Of a stretch of 64,000 nucleotides of DNA, positions 1 through 10,083 are shown one piece after another. The stretch lies in the NCBI RefSeq assembly GCF_013416775.1, contig NZ_SZVI01000009.1:124001-188000 (forward strand). The letters run 5' to 3'. Position 1 is the stretch's first letter; each line of letters starts with the position of its first letter. The translations under genes and the position numbers were made by a program. The notes beneath the pieces are model-generated. The model was not told where the DNA came from and ran no database searches. It saw only the letters and a program-made list of their open reading frames with translations. This DNA is from Rhodoferax sp. BLA1. GTDB taxonomy: Bacteria; Pseudomonadota; Gammaproteobacteria; Burkholderiales; Burkholderiaceae_C.

Positions 1-602
1 CCAGCCAGGGGCGGTTGAGTGTGGCGGGTGGCCGTTGGGGCGCCACCGGCGCGGGTGACAAAGCCTTGCGTCGGCAGATTCAGGTGGTGTTTCAGGACCC
101 GTTCTCATCGCTGTCACCCCGCATGACGGTGGAAGACATCGTGGGTGAAGGTTTGGGTGTGTTTGAGCCCCTGACGTCGCCAGAGCAACGCCGTTCACGT
201 GTTGTGCAAGCACTACACGATGTGGGGCTGGATCGGGACACCACGGGCTCGCTCAGCACCTTGCTCGGGCGCTACCCGCATGAGTTCTCGGGTGGCCAAC
301 GTCAGCGCTTGGCGATTGCGCGTGCGCTGATCATCCAGCCGCAGGTTCTGGTGCTGGATGAGCCCACCAGTGCGCTGGATGTGACGGTGCAAAAGCAGGT
401 GTTGCAACTGCTGCAGCGACTGCAACGCGAACGTGGTTTGAGCTACCTGCTGATCACCCACGATGTGGCGGTGATCCGAGCCATGGCGCACACGGTGCTG
501 GTGATGAAAACAGGGCAGGTGCTTGAATCGGGGCCGGTGGAGACCGTGCTGAGCCAGCCAAACCACGCCTACACCCGGATTTTGGTGCGTGCAGCGGATT
601 AA
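1..602 (+). CDS. Peptide/oligopeptide ABC transporter ATP-binding protein, 3' part
   Basis: This is the C-terminal part of an ABC ATPase that probably energises dipeptide or oligopeptide uptake at the inner membrane. The frame is open to the window edge, so the Walker A motif and the true start lie outside. Visible in order are a Q-loop region (VVFQDPFSSLSPRM), the signature FSGGQRQRLAIARA, Walker B VLVLDEPTSALD and the switch histidine in LLITHD. The FSSLSPRM stretch is typical of the Dpp/Opp/Yej group. It could be DppF/OppF or the second half of a fused YejF-like protein, which cannot be decided here. A strong hairpin terminator follows. Confidence 0.85.
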   Translation, partial: SQGRLSVAGGRWGATGAGDKALRRQIQVVFQDPFSSLSPRMTVEDIVGEGLGVFEPLTSPEQRRSRVVQALHDVGLDRDTTGSLSTLLGRYPHEFSGGQRQRLAIARALIIQPQVLVLDEPTSALDVTVQKQVLQLLQRLQRERGLSYLLITHDVAVIRAMAHTVLVMKTGQVLESGPVETVLSQPNHAYTRILVRAAD

Positions 603-656
603 AGCGTTAAAAATCAAAGCTTTTCAGACATTTTTCAGGTACAATCCGTCGCTTCA

Positions 657-698
657 CGACCAAACGGGCGAGTCACTTCCGCCCGTTTTTTTTGGTCG
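657..698 (+). terminator. Intrinsic terminator or leader hairpin before rimP
   Basis: A CGGGCG/CGCCCG stem (665-670 with 680-685) with a 9-nt loop is followed by eight T residues. Outer sequences CGACC (657-661) and GGTCG (694-698) can extend the pairing. It ends the upstream ABC gene. A TACAAT hexamer at 640-645 lies just before it, so the hairpin may instead sit in the rimP leader and act as an attenuator. Confidence 0.75.
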
Positions 699-737
699 AT
701 TGTTTTTGGGTGCATTGCGGCTTTATCTGGGGTTTTG

Positions 738-1373
738 GTGGCGCTAAAAGAAATCGTTGAACAAACTGTCATTGGCTTGGGTTATGACCTGGTGGAGATT
801 GACCGCTCTGCCGGTGGTTTGCTGCGCGTCACGATCGACTTGCCCTGGGTGCCGCCGGTTGACGGTGTGACTGCTTCAGAGCAGTTTGTCACGGTGGAGG
901 ATTGTGAAAAAGTCACCCGCCAGTTGCAGTTCGCACTGGAAGTGGATGCCATTGAGTACAAGCGGTTGGAGGTCTCCTCGCCGGGGATTGATCGGCCATT
1001 GCGGCATCAGCAAGATTTTGAGCGTTTTGTGGGTCAGGTGATTGACATCACCCTCAAGGCGCCTTTGGGTGTGGCTGCTGCTGGACAGGTGAGCGCCAAT
1101 CGCAAAAAATTTCGGGGTGTGCTGGAGTTGGCAGAGCAGATGCCGGGTGCTGATGCGCCAAGTGTGGGTTGCTGGCAGATTGTCTGGCGTGATGAGCCCG
1201 AGGTGAAGCCGGGAGCCAAAGTCAGCAAAAAGCGGCCATTGGCGCCGCTGCAGGCTCTGGGTTTTACGCTGGATGAGTTGCGGGATGCCCGTTTGGCGCC
1301 CATCGTCAGCTTCAAAGGCCGGGGACACACCGGTGGGGCTGAAGTTGGTGGCGAAGAATTTGAATCGAATTGA
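738..1373 (+). CDS. rimP: Ribosome maturation factor RimP
   Basis: RimP helps assemble the 30S subunit in the cytoplasm. The protein opens with [22 protein letters not shown], the family's usual beginning, if translation starts at the GTG at 738; an in-frame TTG at 735 adds only one residue. The hallmark [10 protein letters not shown] sits near residue 83. At about 211 residues it is somewhat longer than E. coli RimP, with an insertion around residues 115-150, as in other Comamonadaceae. It opens the rimP-nusA-infB-rbfA-truB cluster, and nusA begins 17 bases after its stop codon. Confidence 0.95.
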   Translation: MALKEIVEQTVIGLGYDLVEIDRSAGGLLRVTIDLPWVPPVDGVTASEQFVTVEDCEKVTRQLQFALEVDAIEYKRLEVSSPGIDRPLRHQQDFERFVGQVIDITLKAPLGVAAAGQVSANRKKFRGVLELAEQMPGADAPSVGCWQIVWRDEPEVKPGAKVSKKRPLAPLQALGFTLDELRDARLAPIVSFKGRGHTGGAEVGGEEFESN

Positions 1374-1390
1374 AACAGGAGACTCATGGC

Positions 1391-2890
1391 ATGAATCGCG
1401 AAATGTTAATGTTGGTAGACGCCATTTCACGTGAGAAAAACGTGGAACGTGACGTGGTGTTTGGCGCGGTTGAGGCGGCGCTGGCCCAGGCCACAAAGAA
1501 GCTTTACGCGGGCGATGTGGATATTCGTGTGTCCCTGAATCGTGATACCGGTGTCTATGAGACCTTCCGGCGCTGGCACGTGGTGCCCGATGAGGCTGGT
1601 TTGCAACTGCCCGACCAGGAAATTTTGCTGTTTGAGGCGCTTGAGCAGATTCCTGACATCGAGGTGGATGAGTACATTGAAGAGACCATCGAGTCGGTGC
1701 CGATTGGCCGTATTGGCGCGATGGCTGCCAAGCAGGTCATCCTGCAAAAAATCCGCGATGCCGAGCGCGAAATGTTGCTCAACGACTTCATGTCGCGTGG
1801 TGACAAGATTTTTGTGGGCACCGTCAAACGCATGGATAAGGGTGACCTGATTGTGGAATCGGGTCGTGTGGAAGGCCGTTTGCGACGTGGCGAGATGATC
1901 CCCAAAGAAAATTTCCGCACTGGCGACCGGGTGCGCGCCATGATCATGGAAGTGGATCTGACCCTGCGTGGTGCGCCCATTGTGCTGTCGCGTTCGGCGC
2001 CTGAGTTCATGGTTGAACTGTTCCGCAACGAAGTGCCCGAGATCGAGCAGGGTCTGCTGGAGATCAAATCCTGCGCCCGTGATGCTGGTTCTCGCGCCAA
2101 GATAGCGGTGCTCTCGCATGACAAGCGTGTTGACCCCATTGGCACCTGTGTGGGTGTGCGTGGTACCCGTGTCAACGGTGTGACCAATGAGCTCGCTGGT
2201 GAACGTGTGGACATCGTGCTGTGGAGCGAAGACCCGGCCCAGTTCGTGATTGGTGCCCTGGCGCCTGCCAATGTGACCAGCATCGTGGTGGACGAAGAGC
2301 GTCACGCCATGGATGTGGTGGTGGACGAGGAAAACCTGGCGATTGCCATTGGTCGGGGTGGTCAGAACGTGCGCCTGGCCTCCGAGTTGACCGGCTGGAA
2401 GATCAATATCCTCGACGCCGCTGAGTCGGCCGAAAAGCAAGCCCATGAAGTGGACGCCAGCCGTGCCTTGTTCATGGAAAAGCTCGATGTGGACGAGGAA
2501 ATTGCCGACTTGCTGATTGCCGAAGGTTTCATCAGCCTGGAACAGGTGGCTTATGTGCCGCTTGAAGAAATGCTGGAAATTGAGAGCTTTGACGAAGACA
2601 CCGTCAACGAGTTGCGGACCCGCGCCAAAGATGCTTTGTTGACGATGGAAATCGCCAACGAGGAAAATGTCGAGAAGGTGGCAACCGAGCTGGCTGATCT
2701 GGAGGGGCTCTCTGCGGAACACATCAGCAAGCTGGCCGACAATGGCATCCATACGCTGGATGACTTTGCCGACCTGGCGGTCGATGAACTCACTGACATC
2801 ACGGGGCAATCTGAAGAGGCTGCGACCGCGATGATTATGAAAGCACGTGCGCACTGGTTTTCCGGTGATGCAGCGTCTCAAGCGTCTTGA
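1391..2890 (+). CDS. nusA: Transcription termination/antitermination factor NusA
   Basis: NusA binds RNA polymerase and nascent RNA, modulating pausing, termination and antitermination. The start at 1391 gives [17 protein letters not shown], the conserved betaproteobacterial N-terminus, and is preceded by AGGAGA (1377-1382). In order are the N-terminal polymerase-binding domain, an S1 domain ([17 protein letters not shown], about residues 138-155), KH domains ([14 protein letters not shown] and [12 protein letters not shown]) and two C-terminal helical repeats. The 499-residue length is normal for the family. It lies between rimP and infB in the usual operon. Confidence 0.97.
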   Translation: MNREMLMLVDAISREKNVERDVVFGAVEAALAQATKKLYAGDVDIRVSLNRDTGVYETFRRWHVVPDEAGLQLPDQEILLFEALEQIPDIEVDEYIEETIESVPIGRIGAMAAKQVILQKIRDAEREMLLNDFMSRGDKIFVGTVKRMDKGDLIVESGRVEGRLRRGEMIPKENFRTGDRVRAMIMEVDLTLRGAPIVLSRSAPEFMVELFRNEVPEIEQGLLEIKSCARDAGSRAKIAVLSHDKRVDPIGTCVGVRGTRVNGVTNELAGERVDIVLWSEDPAQFVIGALAPANVTSIVVDEERHAMDVVVDEENLAIAIGRGGQNVRLASELTGWKINILDAAESAEKQAHEVDASRALFMEKLDVDEEIADLLIAEGFISLEQVAYVPLEEMLEIESFDEDTVNELRTRAKDALLTMEIANEENVEKVATELADLEGLSAEHISKLADNGIHTLDDFADLAVDELTDITGQSEEAATAMIMKARAHWFSGDAASQAS

Positions 2891-2903
2891 ATCATGAATA
2901 CAA

Positions 2904-2953
2904 AGTTTCAGTAAAGGCTGGCTGCCGCCCTTCGGGTGGCTTCAGCCGAAACT
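2904..2953 (+). other. Nested RNA hairpin between nusA and infB
   Basis: The 79-base gap can fold into one long structure: AGTTTC (2904-2909) pairs with GAAACT (2948-2953), GGCTG (2916-2920) with CAGCC (2943-2947), and GCCGCCC (2924-2930) with GGGTGGC (2934-2940). No T-run follows, so it is not a classical terminator. It ends 16 bases before the infB start and could be a processing site or a translational control element. Confidence 0.55.
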
Positions 2954-2969
2954 AAAGGTTACCCCACAA

Positions 2970-5897
2970 ATGTCCAGTATGACCGTCGCCGAGTTCGCAA
3001 ACGAACTCAAAAAATCTCCCGACACCTTGCTCGAGCAACTGAAGTCGGCTGGCGTGGCTAAAGCAGCCCCGACTGACACCCTCACAGAGGCTGACAAACA
3101 ACGCCTGTTGGGGTTTCTTCAAACCGCCCACGGGACAGCATCGGCTGAGCGCAAAAAGATTACCCTGGTTAAGAAATCGACCACCGAAATCAAGCAAGCT
3201 GATGCCACCGGCAAGGCACGCACCATCCAGGTGGAGGTGCGCAAGAAGCGGACCTTTGTGCGTCGTGACGAGCCACTGGAGACGACGGGAGTCGCTGCGC
3301 CACGTGAGGAACAAGACGACACACCCGACACCACTGAGCCATTGATTGACCAGGCTGAATTGGCCCGCCGCGAAGAAGAGGCGCGACGTCAGGCAGAACT
3401 GATTCGCCGCCAGGAAGAAGAACTGGCAGAACGTCGCCGCCAACGTGAGGCGCTGGAAGCTGCTGCCCGTGAAGCGGCCGAAAAAGCGGCAGCGCAAGCT
3501 GCTCTGGAACTGGCTGCGCGTCAGAAGGCTCAGGCAGAACAGGCAGCGAAGGCACCGGTAGTCACATCGGCGCCGGTTGAGACGACCAGCGCCCAGTCCA
3601 AAGCCGTGGCGGTTGAGAAAGCCGCTGCCGAACAGCAATTGCAAGCCCAGGCCCAGGCCAAAGAAAAAGCCGCTGCCGAGTCGCAGACCCGTGCTGCCGA
3701 AGAAGCCGCGCGCGCTGTTGACCTGACCGAGCGTCGCCGCAAGGCCGAAGCCGAGGCCGCTGCCATCCGTTTGATGATGTCGCAGCCTGGCAAGAAGCTG
3801 CCGCCCAAAAAAGAAGAGCCACCCAAGCCTGCGCCCGAAGCGGCCAAGGCTGGCATCAAGGGCACCCTGCACAAACCTGCAGGCAGCCCAGCCGCCAAAC
3901 CGGCGACACCGGCTGCGCCAGGGACGGCCGCCGCTGGTGCTGGCAAAGAGGTGAAATCAGCCAAATTGTCCAGCAGCTGGGCAGGCGATCCGGCCAAGAA
4001 AAAAGGCATTCCGACCCGTGGAGACACCGGTGCTGGCGCTGGTCGCAGCAGCAACTGGCGCGGAGGCCCACGTGGCCGTCGCGGCAGCAATGACCGTGAT
4101 CGTGACGACCATCACACCCAAGCTGCCCCGGTCGAGGCGCGCGTGCTGGAAGTGCATGTGCCTGAAACCATCACCGTGGCCGAGTTGGCGCACAAGATGG
4201 CGGTCAAGGCCTCTGAGGTGATCAAACACCTGATGAAGCTGGGCCAGATGGTCACCATCAACCAGCCGCTGGACCAAGACACCGCGATGATTTTGGTCGA
4301 AGAAATGGGTCACAAGGCGATTGTGGCGGCGCTAGATGATCCGGAAGCCTTCACCGATGATGAAGTCTCCCTGCAACAAGCCGAATCTCTGCCGCGTGCA
4401 CCTGTGGTGACCGTCATGGGCCACGTTGACCACGGCAAGACCTCCTTGCTGGATTACATTCGCCGCACCAAGGTGGCCTCGGGTGAAGCCGGTGGCATCA
4501 CCCAGCACATTGGCGCCTACCATGTGCAAACCGCCCGTGGTGTGGTGTCCTTCCTTGATACCCCGGGTCACGAGGCGTTTACCGCCATGCGTGCCCGTGG
4601 TGCTCAAGCCACCGACATCGTGATTCTGGTGGTGGCTGCGGACGACGGTGTCATGCCGCAAACCAAAGAAGCCATCAAACATGCCAAAGCTGCGGGTGTG
4701 CCAATTGTGGTGGCGATCACCAAGGCCGACAAACCCGATGCCAACCCGGAACGTGTCAAAAACGAGCTGGTGGTGGAAGATGTGATCCCCGAAGATTTTG
4801 GTGGTAGTTCGCCGTTTGTGGCGGTCTCGTCCAAGACGGGCCTCGGTATTGACGAGTTGCTGGAACAAGTGTTGTTGCAAGCCGAAGTGCTGGAATTGAA
4901 GGCCCCGGTGGATGCCATGGCCAAGGGCCTGGTCATCGAAGCGCAGCTGGACAAGGGCCGCGGCCCGGTGGCCACTGTGTTGGTGCAAAGCGGTACGCTC
5001 AAAACCGGCGATGTGGTGCTGGCTGGCCAGACCTTTGGTCGCGTGCGTGCCATGCTGGATGAAAACGGCAAAACCATCAAGACGGCAGGTCCGTCGATCC
5101 CGGTTGAAATCCAGGGTCTGACCGAAGTGCCCCAGGCCGGTGATGAATTCATGGTGTTGTCGGACGAGCGCCGTGCCCGTGAAATCGCCACCTACCGTGC
5201 TGGCAAGTTCCGCCACACCAAACTGGCCAAACAACAAGCCGCCAAGCTCGAGAACATGTTCACCGACATGACAGCGGGCGAGGTCAAGATGGTGCCGATC
5301 ATCGTCAAGGCTGACGTACAAGGTTCGCAGGAAGCTTTGGCGCAGTCGCTGCTCAAGCTCTCCACCGACGAAATCAAGGTGCAACTGGTGTACGCCGCTG
5401 TGGGTGGCATCAGCGAGTCCGACGTCAATCTGGCGATTGCGGCAAAGGCGGTCATCATCGGCTTCAACACCCGTGCTGATGCCGGTGCGCGCAAACTGGC
5501 CGAAAACAACGGCGTGGACATCCGCTACTACGACATCATTTACGACGCCGTGGACGACCTGAAACTGGCCATGTCGGGCATGCTGACACCGGACAAGAAG
5601 GAAGAAATCATTGGTACCGCCGAAATTCGCCAGATTTTCAAGGTCTCCAAGATTGGTTCCATCGCGGGTTGTATGGTTACCTCCGGTATTGTTCGCCGCA
5701 GCGCGCGTTTGCGCCTGTTGCGTCAAAACACGGTCATCTACACCGGCGAACTCGAATCGCTCAAGCGTTTCAAGGACGACGCCAAGGAAGTGCGCGAAGG
5801 CTTCGATTGCGGCTTGAACATCAAGAACTACAACGACATCCAAGAAGGTGACGTGCTGGAGTTCTTCGAGATCCGCGAAGTGGCGCGTACGCTGTAA
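2970..5897 (+). CDS. infB: Translation initiation factor IF-2
   Basis: IF-2 is the GTPase that places initiator tRNA on the 30S subunit. The start at 2970 gives [18 protein letters not shown], an IF2 N-terminal domain. Residues about 120-370 form a long Ala/Glu/Lys/Arg/Pro-rich linker of low complexity. The G domain begins near residue 481 with GHVDHGKT, followed by DTPGHEAF and ITKAD, then the C-terminal domains ending in [17 protein letters not shown]. The 975-residue length is long but normal for Betaproteobacteria. rbfA follows 18 bases later. Confidence 0.97.
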   Translation: MSSMTVAEFANELKKSPDTLLEQLKSAGVAKAAPTDTLTEADKQRLLGFLQTAHGTASAERKKITLVKKSTTEIKQADATGKARTIQVEVRKKRTFVRRDEPLETTGVAAPREEQDDTPDTTEPLIDQAELARREEEARRQAELIRRQEEELAERRRQREALEAAAREAAEKAAAQAALELAARQKAQAEQAAKAPVVTSAPVETTSAQSKAVAVEKAAAEQQLQAQAQAKEKAAAESQTRAAEEAARAVDLTERRRKAEAEAAAIRLMMSQPGKKLPPKKEEPPKPAPEAAKAGIKGTLHKPAGSPAAKPATPAAPGTAAAGAGKEVKSAKLSSSWAGDPAKKKGIPTRGDTGAGAGRSSNWRGGPRGRRGSNDRDRDDHHTQAAPVEARVLEVHVPETITVAELAHKMAVKASEVIKHLMKLGQMVTINQPLDQDTAMILVEEMGHKAIVAALDDPEAFTDDEVSLQQAESLPRAPVVTVMGHVDHGKTSLLDYIRRTKVASGEAGGITQHIGAYHVQTARGVVSFLDTPGHEAFTAMRARGAQATDIVILVVAADDGVMPQTKEAIKHAKAAGVPIVVAITKADKPDANPERVKNELVVEDVIPEDFGGSSPFVAVSSKTGLGIDELLEQVLLQAEVLELKAPVDAMAKGLVIEAQLDKGRGPVATVLVQSGTLKTGDVVLAGQTFGRVRAMLDENGKTIKTAGPSIPVEIQGLTEVPQAGDEFMVLSDERRAREIATYRAGKFRHTKLAKQQAAKLENMFTDMTAGEVKMVPIIVKADVQGSQEALAQSLLKLSTDEIKVQLVYAAVGGISESDVNLAIAAKAVIIGFNTRADAGARKLAENNGVDIRYYDIIYDAVDDLKLAMSGMLTPDKKEEIIGTAEIRQIFKVSKIGSIAGCMVTSGIVRRSARLRLLRQNTVIYTGELESLKRFKDDAKEVREGFDCGLNIKNYNDIQEGDVLEFFEIREVARTL

Positions 5898-5915
5898 AAC
5901 TGACAAGAGATCAAC

Positions 5916-6284
5916 GTGCGTCAAAAAGCAGCTGCTCCCAACCGCGCCTTCAAGGTGGCCGACCAGATCCAGCGGGATCTGACCGAACTGATCGCGCGCG
6001 AGTTGAAAGACCCGCGTGTGGGCATGGTGACGCTTCAGGGCGTTGAGGTCACTCCCGACTACGCCCACGCCAAGGTGTTTTTCAGCCTGCTAGCGGGTGA
6101 CGTGAAAGCGTGTACCGAAGGTTTGAACCAGGCTGCGGGTTTTCTGCGCGCCGGCCTGTTCAAGCGCCTGCATATCCACACGGTGCCCACGCTGCACTTT
6201 GTTTATGACCAGACCCCTGAGCGTGCTGCGGACATGAACGCGCTGATTGCGCGCGCGGTGGCTTCCCGGGTCAAGGACGACTGA
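5916..6284 (+). CDS. rbfA: 30S ribosome-binding factor RbfA
   Basis: RbfA is a KH-fold protein needed for late 30S maturation and 16S 5'-end processing. It starts with GTG at 5916 and reads [21 protein letters not shown], with the conserved segments [20 protein letters not shown] and AKVFFSLL. The 122 residues match the family length. It sits directly between infB and truB, its usual neighbours. Confidence 0.95.
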   Translation: MRQKAAAPNRAFKVADQIQRDLTELIARELKDPRVGMVTLQGVEVTPDYAHAKVFFSLLAGDVKACTEGLNQAAGFLRAGLFKRLHIHTVPTLHFVYDQTPERAADMNALIARAVASRVKDD

Positions 6285-6290
6285 GCTCAT

Positions 6291-7238
6291 ATGAATGCGC
6301 CACGAGCACGGGTTGCCAGGCGCCCCGTGCATGGGGTGCTACTGCTGGACAAGCCATTGGGCTGGTCCAGCAACGATATTTTGCAGAAGGTGAAATGGCT
6401 GTTGCGCGCCGAAAAAGCGGGCCACACCGGTACGCTGGACCCTTTGGCCAGCGGGGTGTTGCCCCTGTGTTTCGGCGCAGCCACCAAGTTCAGCCAATTG
6501 CAGCTGGATGCGGACAAAACGTATGAAGCGGTGATGTGCCTGGGTGTCAAAACCAGCACCGCCGATGCGGAAGGGGATGTGATCGAAACCCGCCCGGTGG
6601 CCGTGTCGCCAGAGGATGTGGCGCGGGTAGCGGCGCAGTTCACCGGCCCCATCAGCCAGGTGCCACCAATGCACAGTGCCTTGAAGAAAGATGGCAAGGC
6701 GCTGTACGAGTATGCCCGCGCCGGGATCGAGATTGAACGGGCGCCTCGCCAAGTGCAGATTTACAAGCTAAATATGGCTCTAGCCCTTACAGATAAAGGG
6801 CATAGTGCTATTGATCTGGAAGTGAAGTGCAGCAAAGGCACCTACATCCGCACCCTCGGTGAAGACCTGGGTGAGGCTCTGGGATGCGGCGCTCATCTGA
6901 GCGCCTTGCGCCGGGTGGCAACCGGTGGCTACACCGCTGCCCAGTGTGTCACGCTGGCGGCGCTGGAAGCCATGACTGAGGAAGATCGCCTGAGATGCCT
7001 GTTGCCGGTGTCGTCCTTGTTGCCGGATCACACCGTGGTCATGTTGGACAAGGAGAATGCCGCCAGGTTTTCAAGCGGTTTGCGGCGCCGGGGCTCCTGG
7101 CCGGATGCAGCGCAGGTAGCGGTTTATGCAGAAAATGGCCAGGTGTTGCTGGGGACAGCACAGGTGGTGGCCGGTGAATTGATCCCCGGGCGCTTGTTGA
7201 GCCCGATTGAAATTGAACAGATGACTCAAGCTATTTAA
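6291..7238 (+). CDS. truB: tRNA pseudouridine(55) synthase TruB
   Basis: TruB converts U55 of tRNAs to pseudouridine. The catalytic aspartate lies in HTGTLDPLASG near residue 48, after GVLLLDKPLGWSSN; KCSKGTYIRTL is the later substrate-binding segment. The protein has 315 residues. Just before KCSKGTYIRT an in-frame stretch encoded at 6770-6814 (YKLNMALALTDKGHSAI) derives from a genomic palindromic repeat also found in other genes of this window, so it appears to be a tolerated insertion. It ends the rimP-truB cluster; typA starts 11 bases downstream. Confidence 0.95.
   Translation: MNAPRARVARRPVHGVLLLDKPLGWSSNDILQKVKWLLRAEKAGHTGTLDPLASGVLPLCFGAATKFSQLQLDADKTYEAVMCLGVKTSTADAEGDVIETRPVAVSPEDVARVAAQFTGPISQVPPMHSALKKDGKALYEYARAGIEIERAPRQVQIYKLNMALALTDKGHSAIDLEVKCSKGTYIRTLGEDLGEALGCGAHLSALRRVATGGYTAAQCVTLAALEAMTEEDRLRCLLPVSSLLPDHTVVMLDKENAARFSSGLRRRGSWPDAAQVAVYAENGQVLLGTAQVVAGELIPGRLLSPIEIEQMTQAI
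6770..6814 (+). repeat. Intragenic palindromic repeat in truB
   Basis: This copy contains GCTCTAGCCCTT and AAGGGC separated by a short loop, with AATA/TATT edges. It matches in reverse orientation the repeats at 10727 and 47346. It is multiple-of-three compatible and translated within TruB. Confidence 0.6.
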
Positions 7239-7249
7239 GAAAGTGAACC

Positions 7250-9073
7250 ATGGCTCATAAACAAATCCGAAACATTGCGATCATCGCCCACGTTGACCAT
7301 GGCAAAACCACCATGGTTGACCAGTTGCTGCGCCAAAGCGGCACCTTTGCCGAGCACGAGAAAGTGGTCGACACCGTGATGGACAACAACGCGATTGAAA
7401 AAGAGCGTGGCATCACGATTCTGGCCAAAAACTGCGCTGTGACTTGGCAAGGCACCCACATCAACATCGTTGACACCCCCGGACACGCCGACTTTGGTGG
7501 TGAAGTGGAACGTGCGCTCTCGATGGTGGACGGTGTGGTGCTGCTGATTGACGCGCAAGAGGGCCCGATGCCCCAGACCCGTTTTGTGACCAAAAAGGCG
7601 CTGGCCTTGGGTTTGAAGCCGATTCTGGTGGTGAACAAGGTGGACAAACCCGGTGCGCGTCCGCAGTATGTGGTGAATGCCGCGTTTGACTTGTTTGACA
7701 AATTGGGTGCCACCGATGAACAACTGGATTTCCCGGTGGTGTACGCCTCGGGCATCAACGGCTGGTCGTCGCTGGAAGAGGGCGGCCAGGGTGAGCAGTG
7801 GGGCCCCGACATGTCGGCCCTGTTCGACACCATCCTCAAACACGTGCCGCACCAGCAGGGTGACCCTGCGGCACCACTGCAGTTGCAAATTTCTGCGCTC
7901 GATTTCTCGACCTTCGTCGGTCGTATTGGCGTGGGTCGTATCAGCCAGGGAACGATCAAACCGATGATGGACGTGGTGGTCATGGAAGGCCCGGACGGCA
8001 AGGCTGTCAAGGGCCGTGTCAACCAGGTGCTGACCTTCCAGGGCCTGGAGCGCGTGCAAGCCACCGACGCCGGTCCTGGCGAGATCGTGCTGATTAACGG
8101 TATCAATGACATTGGTATCGGCGTGACCATTACCGACCCGGCCACCCCGGCGCCGCTGCCCATGCTCAAGGTCGATGAACCGACGCTGACGATGAACTTC
8201 TGCGTCAACACCAGCCCATTGGCGGGTCGTGAAGGCAAATACGTCACCAGCCGCCAGATCTGGGACCGCCTGCAAAAAGAGTTGCAGCACAACGTGGCTT
8301 TGCGCGTCAAGGAAACCGACGAGGAAGGTATTTTTGAAGTCATGGGCCGCGGCGAACTGCACTTGACGATTCTGTTGGAAAACATGCGCCGCGAAGGTTT
8401 TGAGATGGCTGTCTCCAAGCCACGTGTGGTGATGAAGATGGTTGATGGTGAAAAATACGAGCCCATTGAGCTGGTAACCGCCGACATCGAAGAGCAGCAC
8501 CAGGGTGGCGTGATGCAGGCCTTGGGCGAGCGCAAGGGCGATCTGGTCAATATGGAGCCAGACGGCCGTGGTCGCGTGCGCCTGGAATACCGTATTCCGG
8601 CGCGTGGCCTGATTGGTTTTACCAATGAGTTCCTGAACTTGACGCGTGGCTCTGGCCTGATCTCGAACATCTTCGACAGCTACGAGCCGCATAAAGGCGA
8701 CATTGGTGGCCGCAAAAACGGTGTACTGATTTCCATGGATGCGGGTGAAATTTTCACTTACGCGCTTGGCAAACTCGATGACCGTGGCCGTATGTTCGTC
8801 AAGCCTAACGATCCGGTTTACGAGGGCATGATTGTTGGTATCCACAGCCGCGACAACGATCTGGTGGTAAATGCCACGCGTACCAAGCAGCTGACCAACT
8901 TCCGTGTGTCGGGCAAGGAAGATGTTGCCAAGATCACGCCGCCAATTGAATGCACGCTGGAATACGGTGTGGAATTCATCGAGGACGATGAGCTGGTCGA
9001 AATCACGCCCAAGTCAATTCGACTGCGCAAGCGTTATCTGACCGAGGGCGAGCGCAAGCGCGCCGGGCGCTAA
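7250..9073 (+). CDS. typA: Ribosome-associated GTPase TypA/BipA
   Basis: TypA/BipA is a translational GTPase involved in 50S assembly and stress adaptation. It has the EF-G-like G domain with AHVDHGKTTMVDQLL near residue 14, the switch I segment KERGITILAKNCAV, DTPGHADFGGEVERAL and NKVDKPGARP, followed by domains II, III and V and the BipA-specific C-terminal region. Its length of 607 residues is typical. It follows truB by 11 bases and may be co-transcribed with it. Confidence 0.97.
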   Translation: MAHKQIRNIAIIAHVDHGKTTMVDQLLRQSGTFAEHEKVVDTVMDNNAIEKERGITILAKNCAVTWQGTHINIVDTPGHADFGGEVERALSMVDGVVLLIDAQEGPMPQTRFVTKKALALGLKPILVVNKVDKPGARPQYVVNAAFDLFDKLGATDEQLDFPVVYASGINGWSSLEEGGQGEQWGPDMSALFDTILKHVPHQQGDPAAPLQLQISALDFSTFVGRIGVGRISQGTIKPMMDVVVMEGPDGKAVKGRVNQVLTFQGLERVQATDAGPGEIVLINGINDIGIGVTITDPATPAPLPMLKVDEPTLTMNFCVNTSPLAGREGKYVTSRQIWDRLQKELQHNVALRVKETDEEGIFEVMGRGELHLTILLENMRREGFEMAVSKPRVVMKMVDGEKYEPIELVTADIEEQHQGGVMQALGERKGDLVNMEPDGRGRVRLEYRIPARGLIGFTNEFLNLTRGSGLISNIFDSYEPHKGDIGGRKNGVLISMDAGEIFTYALGKLDDRGRMFVKPNDPVYEGMIVGIHSRDNDLVVNATRTKQLTNFRVSGKEDVAKITPPIECTLEYGVEFIEDDELVEITPKSIRLRKRYLTEGERKRAGR

Positions 9074-9207
9074 AGCTTGTAGGCAATCGCAAAGTCCTTG
9101 TTCTTTGTGCTTGCGGGAATACGAGGGCGTTGTCAGTCCCGCTTCGGCGGTGATGGCAGCGCCTTTTTTACGTTTGAGGCGTCTCTTCTGATGTAGGAAG
9201 GTGATTT

Positions 9208-10083
9208 TTGAAACTCTCGCATAACCGTGCAGTGCTGCTGATGGTGGCGGTGACCCTGATGTGGTCTATCGCCGGCGTTGTCACACGCCATCTGGAGCAC
9301 GCCCAGAAATTTGAAGTCACCTTCTGGCGCAGCCTGTTCACAGCACTGTCTCTTTTGGTGCTGTTGCCCCTGCTGCAAGGGCGTGCTGTGTTTGCACGCA
9401 TGCGCCATGGCGGCACTGCGTTGTGGGTGTCAGGGCTGTGCTGGTGCGGCATGTTCACCTTCTTCATGCTGGCCATCATGCTCACCACGGTGGCCAATGT
9501 GCTGGTGACGATGTCGCTGACACCGCTGCTGACCGCGCTGGCCGCGCGTCTGTTCATCGGGCACCGCATCCCGGCGCGTACCTGGTTGGCCATTGCTGTG
9601 GCGGGTTTTGGCATTGCCTACATGTACGCCAGCCAGTTGGGGCAGGGCATGAGCCTGGCGGGCACGCTGGTTGCGCTGTGTGTGCCGATCTCTGGTGCAG
9701 CCAACTGGACCGTCACCCAACATTCCCACGCCCAGGGGCATGATGTGGACCTGATTCCTGCGGTGCTGATTGGCGCGGCGTTGTCGGCGCTGATCACACT
9801 GCCGCTGGCCTGGCCGTTTCAGGCCTCAGCCCATGACCTGGGCCTGCTGGCCGGGCTTGGTCTGGTGCAACTGGCGATCCCGTGTACGCTGGCGGTGGTC
9901 TGCACCAAGGTGTTAAAAGCCCCTGAGGTGGCGCTGCTGGGTTTGCTGGAGGTGATTTTTGGCATTTTGCTGGCCTGGTTTGGCGCGGGCGAGGTGCCAG
10001 GGCATGATGTGTTTGTCGGCGGCGCACTGGTGATTGGGGCCCTGGTGGCCAATGAAATAGTGGCTTGGCGGGGCAGGGCGTGA
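9208..10083 (+). CDS. EamA/DMT-family transporter
   Basis: This is an integral membrane protein of the drug/metabolite transporter superfamily, with about ten hydrophobic segments in 291 residues arranged as two EamA repeats. A TTG start at 9208 is preceded by a good ribosome-binding site, AGGAAGG (9196-9202). The opening MKLSHNRAVLLMVAVTLMWS resembles other EamA proteins, and GLLEVIFGILLAWF near the end is typical. The substrate cannot be told. Its stop codon overlaps the GTG start of the next gene, which suggests translational coupling. Confidence 0.85.
   Translation: MKLSHNRAVLLMVAVTLMWSIAGVVTRHLEHAQKFEVTFWRSLFTALSLLVLLPLLQGRAVFARMRHGGTALWVSGLCWCGMFTFFMLAIMLTTVANVLVTMSLTPLLTALAARLFIGHRIPARTWLAIAVAGFGIAYMYASQLGQGMSLAGTLVALCVPISGAANWTVTQHSHAQGHDVDLIPAVLIGAALSALITLPLAWPFQASAHDLGLLAGLGLVQLAIPCTLAVVCTKVLKAPEVALLGLLEVIFGILLAWFGAGEVPGHDVFVGGALVIGALVANEIVAWRGRA

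Noticed and set aside
1427-2881. A 484-codon frame on the - strand opposite nusA (and similar ones opposite infB, typA and guaB)
   Set aside because: His/Gly/Arg-rich composition and the absence of motifs show these to be mirror frames of highly biased genes.
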